From assembly GCA_900553955.1 (NCBI GenBank), contig USFO01000003.1, forward strand, positions 1-50,906: a DNA stretch of 50,906 nucleotides, read 5' to 3'. Shown here one piece after another: positions 7,754 to 15,497 of the stretch. A program made the position numbers and the translations under genes. The DNA is from an uncultured Oscillospiraceae bacterium (lineage in GTDB: Bacteria; Bacillota; Clostridia; Oscillospirales; Ruminococcaceae). The notes beneath the pieces were generated by a model. It worked only from the letters and a program-made list of their open reading frames with translations. It did no database searches and was not told where the DNA came from. Within the stretch, counting starts at the first letter, position 1. Each line of letters starts with the position of its first letter.

Positions 7754-8036
7754 AATGTTTTAATAAGTTAAACCGTTGATTGAGAATAGTAGCTTTCCCT
7801 ATGGTTTAAAGAGAGCGGCAGGCGGTGAAATTGCCGTAACCTAAAGAAAGTGAATGGACTCATGAGGGGAGAGAGAAAGCAAGCTTCTTGCGAGTAATGT
7901 CTTCCGGCGTCGGACCGTTACCATACCGAGCGGATATGTTTGTATCCGGCAGAGTGGGCTTATTGCCAATTCAGGTGGTACCGCAGAGATTTTTATTAAG
8001 TCTTTGTCCTGTTTTTATCAGGACAAAGACTTTTTT
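7754..8036 (+). ncRNA. T-box riboswitch leader, tryptophan specificity
   Basis: A long leader with the T-box sequence AGGTGGTACCGCAGAG (7973-7988), which includes the UGGN bulge (7976-7979) that pairs with the tRNA acceptor end. In the stem I specifier loop, GTGAATGGAC reads as GAA-UGG-A with UGG at 7855-7857, which specifies tRNA-Trp. The distal stem CGGCA/TGCCG with a GGTG loop lies at about 7815-7836. Uncharged tRNA-Trp should stabilise the antiterminator and allow expression of the downstream importer. The variable bulge base is U; if this host's tRNA-Trp carries G73, as in most bacteria, the pair would be G-U. Confidence 0.88.
7998..8036 (+). terminator. T-box regulated terminator
   Basis: A 14-bp perfect stem (7998-8011 with 8019-8032), 7-base loop and trailing T tract. 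This is the off state of the T-box switch. Confidence 0.92.
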
Positions 8037-8058
8037 GTTTTATAAGGAGGAAAAGAAA

Positions 8059-8133
8059 ATGAAACGATGGCGAGTGAATATCAAAAACGAATATGAAAAT
8101 TACTTTTTAATACGAATTTTACGGAGGAAATAA
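8059..8133 (+). CDS. possible 24-residue leader ORF before trpX
   Basis: ATG at 8059 has a strong AAGGAGG 8 bases upstream and encodes a 24-residue basic peptide, MKRWRVNIKNEY through FLIRILRRK, with one Trp at position 4. Its last sense codons CGG-AGG-AAA form the ribosome site of trpX, whose ATG is 2 bases after the stop. It may be a translational coupler or a chance frame between terminator and trpX. It matches no family I recognise. Confidence 0.4.
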   Translation: MKRWRVNIKNEYENYFLIRILRRK

Positions 8134-8135
8134 AA

Positions 8136-9107
8136 ATGAAAAAGATTATTGCTGTTATGCTTGCCGTTATAATGATGCTTGCCTTCGCCGGCTGCGGCGA
8201 AACCCAAAATGAAAAAAATTCCGTGCTCAAAATCGGGATTATCCAGTATATGAGCCACCCTTCCCTTGATAACTGCTATAACGGCGTTATCTCCGCACTG
8301 GAAAGCTCCGGAATTCAATATACCGTCGATTATCAAATCGGCTCGGGAAATTCCGCCGACAGCGACTGCACAAACTTCGCTAAAAATATGGTTGCGGCGA
8401 ACTACGATATGATAATCGCCATAGCAACTCCCGCGGCAAAATCGGCGTTCGCCGCCACTGACGATACGGAAATTCCGGTGATTTTCTGCGCGGTGTCCGA
8501 CCCGGTCGCCGCGGGACTTGTGGAGAGCATGGACGCTCCCGGCTACCTCTGCACGGGAACCTCCGATGTGCTCGACCTTGAAGCGCAGGTCGCCCTTATC
8601 AAGGCAATGCAGCCGGAGGTTAAGAGCATAGGTATTCTTTACACTTCCTCCGAGGATAACTCCATAACCAACCTCAAAAACTTCAAGGCAATCTGCGACA
8701 AAGAGGGTATAGAGGTCGTCGCAACTGCGGTTCAGGGCGCTTCCGACATTCCCTCCGCCGCAGAGGAGCTTGCCTCCAAGGTGGACTGCATAAATAACTT
8801 CACCGATAACAATGTGGTAAACAATCTCTCCGTGGTGCTCACCGCGGCGGATAAATACGGAATTCCGGTTTACGGCTCCGAGGAGGAACAGGTAATAAAC
8901 GGCTGTCTCGCCTCCGTTTCTATTGGCTATGTGGCGCTGGGCAGAGTTACCGGCGAAATGGCGGTATCCGTGCTCAAGGGCGAGGATGCTTCCACCATGG
9001 CGGTGAAAACCATCACTGAAGCAACACCGGTTATAAACTCCTCCGTGCTCAAAAAACTCGGCTTGAGCACGCCGGAGGGCTATTCCGAAGTAAAAACCGT
9101 TGAATAA
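8136..9107 (+). CDS. trpX: ABC transporter substrate-binding lipoprotein, TrpX type
   Basis: A 323-residue extracellular binding protein of the ABC_sub_bind family. It starts with a lipoprotein signal peptide (MKKIIAVMLAVIMMLAFAGC, lipid-anchored Cys20), followed by a two-lobed periplasmic-binding fold (LKIGIIQYMSHPSLDN; IIAIATPAAKSAF; PVIFCAVSDPVAAGLV; SIGILYTSSEDNS). Members behind Trp T-boxes are predicted tryptophan importers. The T-box specifier UGG upstream gives the substrate here, so the assignment rests on regulation as well as family. First main gene of a three-gene operon with the permease (9-bp gap) and the ATPase. Confidence 0.85.
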   Translation: MKKIIAVMLAVIMMLAFAGCGETQNEKNSVLKIGIIQYMSHPSLDNCYNGVISALESSGIQYTVDYQIGSGNSADSDCTNFAKNMVAANYDMIIAIATPAAKSAFAATDDTEIPVIFCAVSDPVAAGLVESMDAPGYLCTGTSDVLDLEAQVALIKAMQPEVKSIGILYTSSEDNSITNLKNFKAICDKEGIEVVATAVQGASDIPSAAEELASKVDCINNFTDNNVVNNLSVVLTAADKYGIPVYGSEEEQVINGCLASVSIGYVALGRVTGEMAVSVLKGEDASTMAVKTITEATPVINSSVLKKLGLSTPEGYSEVKTVE

Positions 9108-9116
9108 GAGGTTACT

Positions 9117-10052
9117 ATGAGCATTTTGAGCACCGTAGAGGTTTTTTTGGAAACAGGCTTTGTTTTTTCGATAATCGCAATGGGGTATTACATATCCTAT
9201 CATATTTTGGATTTTCCCGATCTTACGGTTGAGGGAACATTCCTTTCCGGAGCGGTCACATTCGGGCTTTTCGCAAGCAAGGGACTCAATCCGTGGCTCG
9301 GACTTTTGGCGGCAATGCTCGTGGGAAGTCTTTTCGGGGCACTGACAGGCGTTCTGCATGTTGCGCTCAAAATTCGTCCGCTGCTTTGCGGAATACTCGT
9401 TTCGACCTCGCTTATAACAGTGAATCTTATAGCCGTTTCGGCGGGTACGGCGGGGGATTTTTCCGGGCAGGCAAGCTCGTCAATTTCCTACGGCAGAACG
9501 GTCAAAACCCTGCACGATTACTTTTTCGGCGGGGCCGTTCCCGCAAAGGTGAACAATATAGGGCTTCGGGACTTGATTATTTTCCTGCTCGTGACCATTG
9601 TTTGCAAGCTGCTTTTGGATATGTATCTTAAAACGAAAAGCGGGCTTTTGCTCCGTGCAGCCGGCAGCAACGAACAGTTCGTAAAAATGCTCGGAATAAA
9701 TCCCGGCAAAAGCAAAATAATCGGGCTTGCCATAGGAAACGCCTGCGCCGCCGTTTCCGGTGCGCTTTATACCCATATCAGCGGCAATGTGAACCAGAGC
9801 ATGGGTATAGGAACAATCGTAATCGGGCTTGCGTCCCTCATTATCGGTATGTCGCTTTTCGGCAGGGTTAAATTTATGAAGCCGACCACCAAGGTGATTA
9901 TAGGCTCGATAATTTATCAGGCCTGCCTCACCGCGGCGCAGAAGCTCGGCGTGCCGAGTGCGTATAATAAACTGATTATGGCGCTGATGTTTACGGCGGC
10001 GATAGTTTTGAGCGGCCGCGAAAAGAGAAAGGCAGGTGCGAAAAATGCTTGA
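9117..10052 (+). CDS. trpY: ABC transporter permease, TrpY type
   Basis: A 311-residue polytopic membrane protein of the branched-chain-amino-acid/ribose permease type (BPD_transp_2). About eight hydrophobic helices are visible. DFPDLTVEGTFLSGAV is the typical conserved block of this TrpY-like group, and the later KTKSGLLLRAAGSNEQFVKMLGINPGKSKIIGLAIGNACAAVSGAL is the cytoplasmic coupling region. It forms the transmembrane channel of the importer with TrpX and the ATPase. It overlaps the ATPase gene by 8 bp. Confidence 0.85.
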   Translation: MSILSTVEVFLETGFVFSIIAMGYYISYHILDFPDLTVEGTFLSGAVTFGLFASKGLNPWLGLLAAMLVGSLFGALTGVLHVALKIRPLLCGILVSTSLITVNLIAVSAGTAGDFSGQASSSISYGRTVKTLHDYFFGGAVPAKVNNIGLRDLIIFLLVTIVCKLLLDMYLKTKSGLLLRAAGSNEQFVKMLGINPGKSKIIGLAIGNACAAVSGALYTHISGNVNQSMGIGTIVIGLASLIIGMSLFGRVKFMKPTTKVIIGSIIYQACLTAAQKLGVPSAYNKLIMALMFTAAIVLSGREKRKAGAKNA

Positions 10053-10818
10053 ACTGAATAATATTTGCACCTCTTTCAATAAAGGAACCGCCGACGAAAT
10101 GCAGCTTTTCGACAACTTCAATTTCAAGGTGAACGATGGGGATTTTATCTCCATAGTCGGTTCAAACGGAAGCGGAAAAACTACTCTGCTCAACCTCATT
10201 TGCGGAAGCTTGTTCCCGGACGGCGGAAATATTCTGCTTGACGGAAAGGACATAACCTCGCTTTGCGAATATAAGCGGGCAAAAAGCATCGGAAGGGTGT
10301 TTCAGGATCCGAAAATGGGAACCTGCTCGGAGCTTACGGTTCTTGAGAACTTCGCCCTTGCGGATAACAAGAATAAGCCCTACGGACTCGGCTCCGCCAT
10401 AAGCCGCGACAGAACGGAGTACTACCGCGAGCTGCTCAGCCAATGCGGAATGGGGCTTGAAAACCGTATGAATACCCCGGTGGGGCTGCTCAGCGGCGGT
10501 CAGCGGCAGGCAATGGCGCTGATAATCGCCGGAATGACAAATGTGAAACTGCTCATTCTTGACGAACACACAGCGGCGCTCGACCCGAAATCCTCGGAAA
10601 CGATAATGGAGCTTACGGATAAGCTTGTAAGAGAAAAGAACCTCACTGCGGTTATGGTAACTCATAACCTGCGCTTCGCAGTGAACTACGGAAACCGCCT
10701 TGTGATGATGCACTCCGGCAGTGCAGTGCTCGACAGGGCAGGCGAGGACAAGGAAAACACAAAGGTGAGCGATATTCTCGAAATTTTCAATGACATAAGC
10801 ATAGAATGCGGAAACTGA
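10045..10818 (+). CDS. trpZ: ABC transporter ATP-binding protein, TrpZ type
   Basis: A 257-residue ABC ATPase that powers the importer. Walker A is GSNGSGKTT (39-47), the signature is LLSGGQRQAMAL (about 150), Walker B is LLILDEHTAALD (about 170) and the switch His is in VMVTHNLRFA. The chosen start is ATG at 10045, with AGGCAGGTG upstream; an in-frame GTG at 10036 is part of that ribosome site. It is the last gene of the T-box operon and is followed by a strong bidirectional hairpin. Confidence 0.88.
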   Translation: MLELNNICTSFNKGTADEMQLFDNFNFKVNDGDFISIVGSNGSGKTTLLNLICGSLFPDGGNILLDGKDITSLCEYKRAKSIGRVFQDPKMGTCSELTVLENFALADNKNKPYGLGSAISRDRTEYYRELLSQCGMGLENRMNTPVGLLSGGQRQAMALIIAGMTNVKLLILDEHTAALDPKSSETIMELTDKLVREKNLTAVMVTHNLRFAVNYGNRLVMMHSGSAVLDRAGEDKENTKVSDILEIFNDISIECGN

Positions 10819-10821
10819 ACA

Positions 10822-10860
10822 AAAAATTCCGGCAGATTACGAAAATCTGCCGGAATTTTA
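10822..10860. terminator. bidirectional terminator between trpZ and the SDR gene
   Basis: A near-perfect stem of about 15 bp (AATTCCGGCAGATT with AATCTGCCGGAATT) is flanked by A and T tracts on both sides. It serves trpZ from the left and the minus-strand SDR gene from the right. Confidence 0.88.
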
Positions 10861-10888
10861 CATGTAAAAGCATTTAGCTTAACAGCTG

Positions 10889-11683
10889 TTATTTTGCCTT
10901 TGCGGGGCTGTTCACATACTTTGCGACGGCGGTGCTCATGCAGCGGGGGAATATTCTTGAAAAAACGGTGGTGGAGTGGGTGACAAAGTCTTGGAAAGCG
11001 ACCGTCTTGCCCTTCATCATAGCGGCATAGCCGGTTCTTGCGACGGCGGAGGCCTCCGCAGGCTTAAAGAGCTTGAACATACGGGATTTTTCGAGGTTTG
11101 CGGCGGCTTCAAAGCCGGTGGTGGTGGGGCCGGGGCAAAGGGTGGTGACGGTAACGCCGTAGGGGCGAAGCTCCGCGCCGATTGCCTGCGAGAACGAAAG
11201 CACAAACGCCTTTGAAGCGTAATATACGGACATATAGGGTCCCGCCATAAATGCCGCTATGGAAGCCACATTGAGGATTTTTCCCTCGCCGCGGCGGCGC
11301 ATATCGTTTCCGAACAGGTGAGTAAGGTGCATAAGCGAAAGTATATTCAGCTTAACCATCTGTTCCTGCCGCTGCCATTCGGTGTCAAAATAGCAGTTGT
11401 TGTCGCCGAAGCCCGCGTTGTTTATGAGGTAGTCAATGCGTACTCCGAGTATGCCGAGCCTTTCGTAAATCTCGTTTGCGGCGCTGCTTTCCGTAAGATC
11501 CTTTGCTATCACAAGAACGTTCACGGCGTATTTTTCTTCAAGCTCGGCTTTGATTTCGTCAAGCTTTTCCTTGCTGCGCGCAACCAAAACAAGGTCGCAT
11601 TTGCGTGCGGCGAATATTTTTGCGAACTCGTAGCCCAGACCTCCGGATGCTCCTGTAATAAGTGCTGTTTTTATCATACTCAT
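10889..11683 (-). CDS. short-chain dehydrogenase/reductase (SDR)
   Basis: A 264-residue classical SDR oxidoreductase. It has the NAD(P) Rossmann motif TGASGGLG (about 10-17), the structural NNAG motif, a catalytic Ser in LNVASIAAF, and the YxxxK pair in YYASK. The substrate cannot be told from sequence; the overall pattern resembles DltE/YqjQ-like proteins. The start is ATG at 11683, which has AAAGGAG upstream and overlaps the stop of the preceding gene by 4 bp (ATGA). An open frame up to 11779 lies inside that neighbour and is not used. Second gene of a two-gene minus-strand operon. Confidence 0.85.
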   Translation of the reverse strand: MSMIKTALITGASGGLGYEFAKIFAARKCDLVLVARSKEKLDEIKAELEEKYAVNVLVIAKDLTESSAANEIYERLGILGVRIDYLINNAGFGDNNCYFDTEWQRQEQMVKLNILSLMHLTHLFGNDMRRRGEGKILNVASIAAFMAGPYMSVYYASKAFVLSFSQAIGAELRPYGVTVTTLCPGPTTTGFEAAANLEKSRMFKLFKPAEASAVARTGYAAMMKGKTVAFQDFVTHSTTVFSRIFPRCMSTAVAKYVNSPAKAK

Positions 11684-12399
11684 ACTGTTCTCCTTTCGCT
11701 GTCGGTACAAATTTTTATAAATGCCGAAATTATTTTTGCGTTTTGTGAAATTTCGTCGCCGTCGCGCTCCGGATGCCACTGCACACCGAGCACGAAACGC
11801 CTGTTTTGGTGAAAAATCGCTTCGATTATTCCGTCCGGAGAAAGCGCTGCGGCGGAAAATTCGGGAGCAAGCTTCTTTATCGCCTGATGATGATAGCTGT
11901 TCACTCTGTGACTGCCGAAGCCCATAGCTTCGGAAAGAGGCGAGCTTTTGGAAATCTGTATATCGTGAAAAGCGGGCTTATGCACGCCGCCGGAATGTTT
12001 TTTTGCGGCTCCAAGCTCCGAGGGAATATCCTGAACAAGGCTTCCGCCGCAAAAAACATTCAGCGCCTGCATACCGCGGCAAATTCCCAAAATCGGAATA
12101 TCCTGCTCAAGCGCAAGCTCAATAAGCAGCTTTTCACTGCAATCGAGCAGGGGAGAAATATCAAGGCTTTTGCCGCTGTTTTTTTCGTCGTAATATTTAG
12201 GGGAAATATCCACGCCTCCGGTGAGCAAAAGACCGTCTATATGCTCAAGTGCTTCGGCGCAGGGGGCTTCCTCCGTAAAAAGCGGAAGAATATACGGAAC
12301 GCCGCCGCAGTCTGTAACTGCGCTCACATAATTTTTATTCAGCACAAGGGGATCCGCTCCGACCTCGTAAGACGGGAAAATTCCTATAACGGGTTTCAA
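11680..12399 (-). CDS. gamma-glutamyl-gamma-aminobutyrate hydrolase family protein (peptidase C26)
   Basis: A 239-residue class-I glutamine-amidotransferase-like hydrolase related to PuuD. Motifs are LLLTGGVDISPKYY, the nucleophile elbow PILGICRGMQALN with its catalytic Cys, and the C-terminal VQWHPE with the catalytic His and Glu. Family members cut gamma-glutamyl amide bonds, for instance in putrescine breakdown, but no other polyamine gene is nearby. The start is assigned to TTG at 12399, 6 bases after GAGGG; GTG at 12405 is only one base from that site. It is coupled to the SDR gene by ATGA overlap. Confidence 0.83.
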   Translation of the reverse strand: MKPVIGIFPSYEVGADPLVLNKNYVSAVTDCGGVPYILPLFTEEAPCAEALEHIDGLLLTGGVDISPKYYDEKNSGKSLDISPLLDCSEKLLIELALEQDIPILGICRGMQALNVFCGGSLVQDIPSELGAAKKHSGGVHKPAFHDIQISKSSPLSEAMGFGSHRVNSYHHQAIKKLAPEFSAAALSPDGIIEAIFHQNRRFVLGVQWHPERDGDEISQNAKIISAFIKICTDSERRTV

Positions 12400-12451
12400 A
12401 AACACGCCCTCTTTTCTAGCTGTAAAAACGCTTTTGTTATTTTATGATACT

Positions 12452-12480
12452 ATTATCCTACATTTTGTTGTTTTCTTCAA
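12452..12480 (-). promoter_or_regulatory. promoter of the C26/SDR operon
   Basis: On the minus strand: TTGAAG (12480-12475), a 17-bp spacer and GATAAT (12457-12452). Confidence 0.6.
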
Positions 12481-12499
12481 GTATAAATTATTAAACTTT

Positions 12500-12528
12500 T
12501 TGCAATCTGCGGTTTGTAGTGCTATAAT
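12500..12528 (+). promoter_or_regulatory. promoter of the PfoR-like gene
   Basis: TTGCAA (12500-12505), a 17-bp spacer and a perfect TATAAT (12523-12528), divergent from the C26 promoter. Confidence 0.7.
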
Positions 12529-12560
12529 AGTCAATATCATAGAATAAAAAGAGGATTTTG

Positions 12561-13634
12561 ATGATGAACAAGCTGAAAAGTTATGCCAAAAAGTATTTTA
12601 TCGACGCTATGTCGGCTATGGCGCTGGGACTTTTTGCATCTCTGCTTATCGGAACGATTTTCGGAACAATCGGAACATATCTCGGAGCTGACTATGTGAA
12701 TAGTTCCCTTGTAAACACCATAGGCGGCTATTTCACCGAGATGAAGGGCTTCGCCCAGGGCGCCTCCGGTATGGCAATAGGCGCTGCCATCGCCTACTCG
12801 CTAAAAGCAGACCCCCTTGTGATTTTCTCCTGTGCCGCAGTGGGCAGCGTTTCTTATTCCACCGGAGCGCAGATTATGCTCTCCGGCGGCGAGTCGATTA
12901 CCTACACCGCGGGACCTGCCGGCTCCTTTGTGGCTGTTATTGCCGCCTGCGAGGTTGCCATGCTCGTATCCAAAAAGACTAAAGTTGATATTCTTGTGAC
13001 CCCCACCGTCACCATTATGACAGGATATTTCGCATCAAAGCTTATTTGCCCCGCTATTGCATATATTATGTATTACCTCGGTGACTTTATAAATACGGCA
13101 ACGGAGCTTCGTCCGTTCCTCATGGGAATTATAATTTCCGTTGTGGTCGGAATGATTCTCACTCTGCCGATTTCCTCCGCCGCGATTTGCGCCATGATAG
13201 GCATAAGCGGAATTGCGGGAGGTGCGGCAACCGCGGGCTGCTGTGCTCAAATGATAGGCTTTGCGGTTATCAGCTTCTGCGATAACGGCTGGGGCGGATT
13301 TTTTGCACAGGGACTCGGAACCTCCATGCTTCAAATGGGCAATATCTGCAAGCGCCCGCAGATTTGGATTCCTCCCACGCTTGCGGCGGCGGTTTGCGGC
13401 CCGATAAGCACCCTTGTTTTCAAGCTTGAGTGTACCGGGGTTTCCGCCGGAATGGGAACCTGCGGACTTGTGGGGCCTCTCGGCATTGTTTCCGCCATGG
13501 GAGGGGGCGCAAATATGTGGCTCGGAATTTTGCTTGTATGCTTTGTGCTTCCGGCGGCGCTTTCCTATGTGTTCTATTTAATTATGAAAAAAGCGGGCTG
13601 GATAAAATCCGGAGATATGAAGCTTGCAAATTGA
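12561..13634 (+). CDS. PTS EIIC-like membrane protein (PTS_EIIC_2 / PfoR-like)
   Basis: A 357-residue polytopic membrane protein with about nine to ten hydrophobic segments and many Gly/Ala-rich helices (GASGMAIGAAIAYSLKADPLVIFSCAAVGSVSY). The pattern matches the PTS_EIIC_2 family, which includes the perfringolysin-linked protein PfoR. Members resemble sugar PTS permeases but usually lack fused EIIA or EIIB domains, as here, so transport function is unproven. ATG at 12561 is preferred (GAGG 6 bases upstream); ATG at 12564 is also possible. It is a single gene with its own promoter. The 36-bp gap to the next gene shows no terminator, so readthrough is possible. Confidence 0.75.
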   Translation: MMNKLKSYAKKYFIDAMSAMALGLFASLLIGTIFGTIGTYLGADYVNSSLVNTIGGYFTEMKGFAQGASGMAIGAAIAYSLKADPLVIFSCAAVGSVSYSTGAQIMLSGGESITYTAGPAGSFVAVIAACEVAMLVSKKTKVDILVTPTVTIMTGYFASKLICPAIAYIMYYLGDFINTATELRPFLMGIIISVVVGMILTLPISSAAICAMIGISGIAGGAATAGCCAQMIGFAVISFCDNGWGGFFAQGLGTSMLQMGNICKRPQIWIPPTLAAAVCGPISTLVFKLECTGVSAGMGTCGLVGPLGIVSAMGGGANMWLGILLVCFVLPAALSYVFYLIMKKAGWIKSGDMKLAN

Positions 13635-13670
13635 TGACCAACTAAAAATATTTTATGGAGAGAAATTACA

Positions 13671-15497
13671 TTGAACAGACTTGAGATAACAGCTGCCAAT
13701 AGAGCGCAATCTGCGCTGGAACAGATTTATTCCGATGTCGAGCGCAGAATGCAGACTTCTCCGGCGAGTAACTGCCCGGTAGAGCTTACCAGCGCATTCA
13801 TAAAGCTCTGCCTTGCGCAAAGCTGCGGAAAATGCGTCCCCTGCAGAGTTGGCCTTGACAAACTCGCCGTGCTTATGGACGGAATCCTTAACGGAGAGGG
13901 AAGCGAAAGCGACCTTGAGCTTATAAAAAGCACCGCTCTTGTGATTTACGACACCTCCGACTGCGCCATCGGTTTCCAGACGGCGAAATTCGTCCTCGAC
14001 CACTTCGCGGCGTTCAAAGATGACTATATTTCTCATATAAAGAACGGCTGCTGCACCGCCGATTTTGCAAGCGTGCCCTGTGTACAGCGCTGCCCGGCTC
14101 ATGTTGACATTCCCGGATACATCGCCCTTGTCGCGGAGCAGAGATATGCCGATGCCGTTCGCCTTATCCGCAAGGATAATCCGTTCCCGGCGGCGTGCGC
14201 GCTTATCTGCGAGCACCCCTGTGAATACCACTGCAGAAGAGCCCTTGTTGATGACGCGGTAAATATCCGTGGAATAAAGCGCGTTGCTGTTGACAACGCC
14301 GGAACCGTTCCTGCGCCGGAATGCGCAAAATCCACCGGAAAAACCGTTGCCATCGTCGGCGGCGGCCCTTCCGGACTTACTGCTGCATACTTCCTTTCCC
14401 TTATGGGTCACAAGGTCACCGTTTTTGAAAAGCGCAAACGCCTTGGCGGTATGCTCCGCTACGGAATACCACGCTACCGCTTGCCGGATTCCTACCTCGA
14501 CGCAGATATTGACTGTATTCTTTCTACCGGCATTGAAGTCAAATACAGCGTTCGCATAGGCAAAGACTACACCATCGACCAGCTCCGCAGCGAATATGAC
14601 TGCGTTTACCTTGCAATCGGTGCTCATATCGACAAAAAGCTTGGCATAGAGGGCGAGGACAGCGAAGGTGTTATCTCCGCCATTGAGTTTCTCGAAGGAA
14701 TCGGCGACGGAAATGTTCCGGACTTCACCGGCAAAAACGTCGTCATCGTTGGCGGCGGCAACGTTGCCATGGATGCTGCCAGAACCTCCATGCGCCTTGG
14801 CGCAAAGAGCGTAAAATGCGTATATCGCCGCAGAACCGAAGATATGGCCGCTCTTCCCGAAGAGGTTGAGGATGCAGCGGCAGAGGGCTGCGAAATCGTA
14901 ACCCTTATGGCTCCGGTTCGCGTTGAAAGCGAAAACGACAAGGTTACCGGACTTACAGTAAAACCACAGGTTATCGGCGAAGTAAAACGCGGCAGACCCG
15001 CACCCTACGGCGCAGATCTTCCCGAACAGGTCATTCCTTGTGATATTATAATTGTCGCCATCGGTCAGGCAATTGAATCCGCCGAATTTGAGACGGAGGG
15101 TGTTCCTACCAAGTGGGGCTGTATGGTCACTGACCTCGCAACCAAAGTTACCACTAAAGACGGCGTGTTCGCCGGCGGTGACGCCGTTTCTGGCCCCGCA
15201 ACCGCAATCCGTGCCATTGAAGCGGGCAAGGTTGCCGCTGCAAACATTGACGAATATCTCGGTTTCCACACTGATATTTCCGCTCTTGTAAAGGTTCCGG
15301 CGGCAAGCTGGCACTTCAAAAATCCCTGCGGTAGGGTAAACATGAGCGAAAGACCCGCCGATAAGCGCAAAAATGACTTTACCCTTATTGAAAAATGCAT
15401 GACGAAAGAAGAAGCAATGCAGGAATGCTCTCGCTGCCTGCGCTGCGACCACTACGGCCATGCAGGATTTAAAGGAGGCAGAGAGTACAAATGGTAA
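13671..15497 (+). CDS. NfnB/GltD-like FAD-NAD(P) oxidoreductase with an N-terminal NuoF-type 4Fe-4S domain
   Basis: A 608-residue fusion. Residues about 40-125 match only the C-terminal 4Fe-4S part of NuoF/HydB (SCGKCVPCRVG with Cys52, 55, 58 and Cys98 in DCAIG); the FMN and NADH-binding part of NuoF is missing. Residues 135-210 are the Fer4_20 domain of GltD/NfnB. Next come an FAD motif (IVGGGPSGLTAAY, about 229) and an NAD(P) motif (IVGGGNVAMDAA, about 360), then a C-terminal CSRCLRC cluster. It overlaps the [FeFe]-hydrogenase gene by 7 bp, so it is probably that enzyme's pyridine-nucleotide subunit. The start is TTG at 13671 after GGAGAGAAA. Partnering is inferred from overlap. Confidence 0.85.
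   Translation: MNRLEITAANRAQSALEQIYSDVERRMQTSPASNCPVELTSAFIKLCLAQSCGKCVPCRVGLDKLAVLMDGILNGEGSESDLELIKSTALVIYDTSDCAIGFQTAKFVLDHFAAFKDDYISHIKNGCCTADFASVPCVQRCPAHVDIPGYIALVAEQRYADAVRLIRKDNPFPAACALICEHPCEYHCRRALVDDAVNIRGIKRVAVDNAGTVPAPECAKSTGKTVAIVGGGPSGLTAAYFLSLMGHKVTVFEKRKRLGGMLRYGIPRYRLPDSYLDADIDCILSTGIEVKYSVRIGKDYTIDQLRSEYDCVYLAIGAHIDKKLGIEGEDSEGVISAIEFLEGIGDGNVPDFTGKNVVIVGGGNVAMDAARTSMRLGAKSVKCVYRRRTEDMAALPEEVEDAAAEGCEIVTLMAPVRVESENDKVTGLTVKPQVIGEVKRGRPAPYGADLPEQVIPCDIIIVAIGQAIESAEFETEGVPTKWGCMVTDLATKVTTKDGVFAGGDAVSGPATAIRAIEAGKVAAANIDEYLGFHTDISALVKVPAASWHFKNPCGRVNMSERPADKRKNDFTLIEKCMTKEEAMQECSRCLRCDHYGHAGFKGGREYKW

Noticed and set aside
11684..11779. N-terminal extension of the SDR protein
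   Set aside because: It lies before a clear AAAGGAG/ATG start, inside the coding part of the C26 gene.
13653..15461. 602-codon minus-strand frame
   Set aside because: Mirror of the flavoprotein gene; no recognisable protein pattern.
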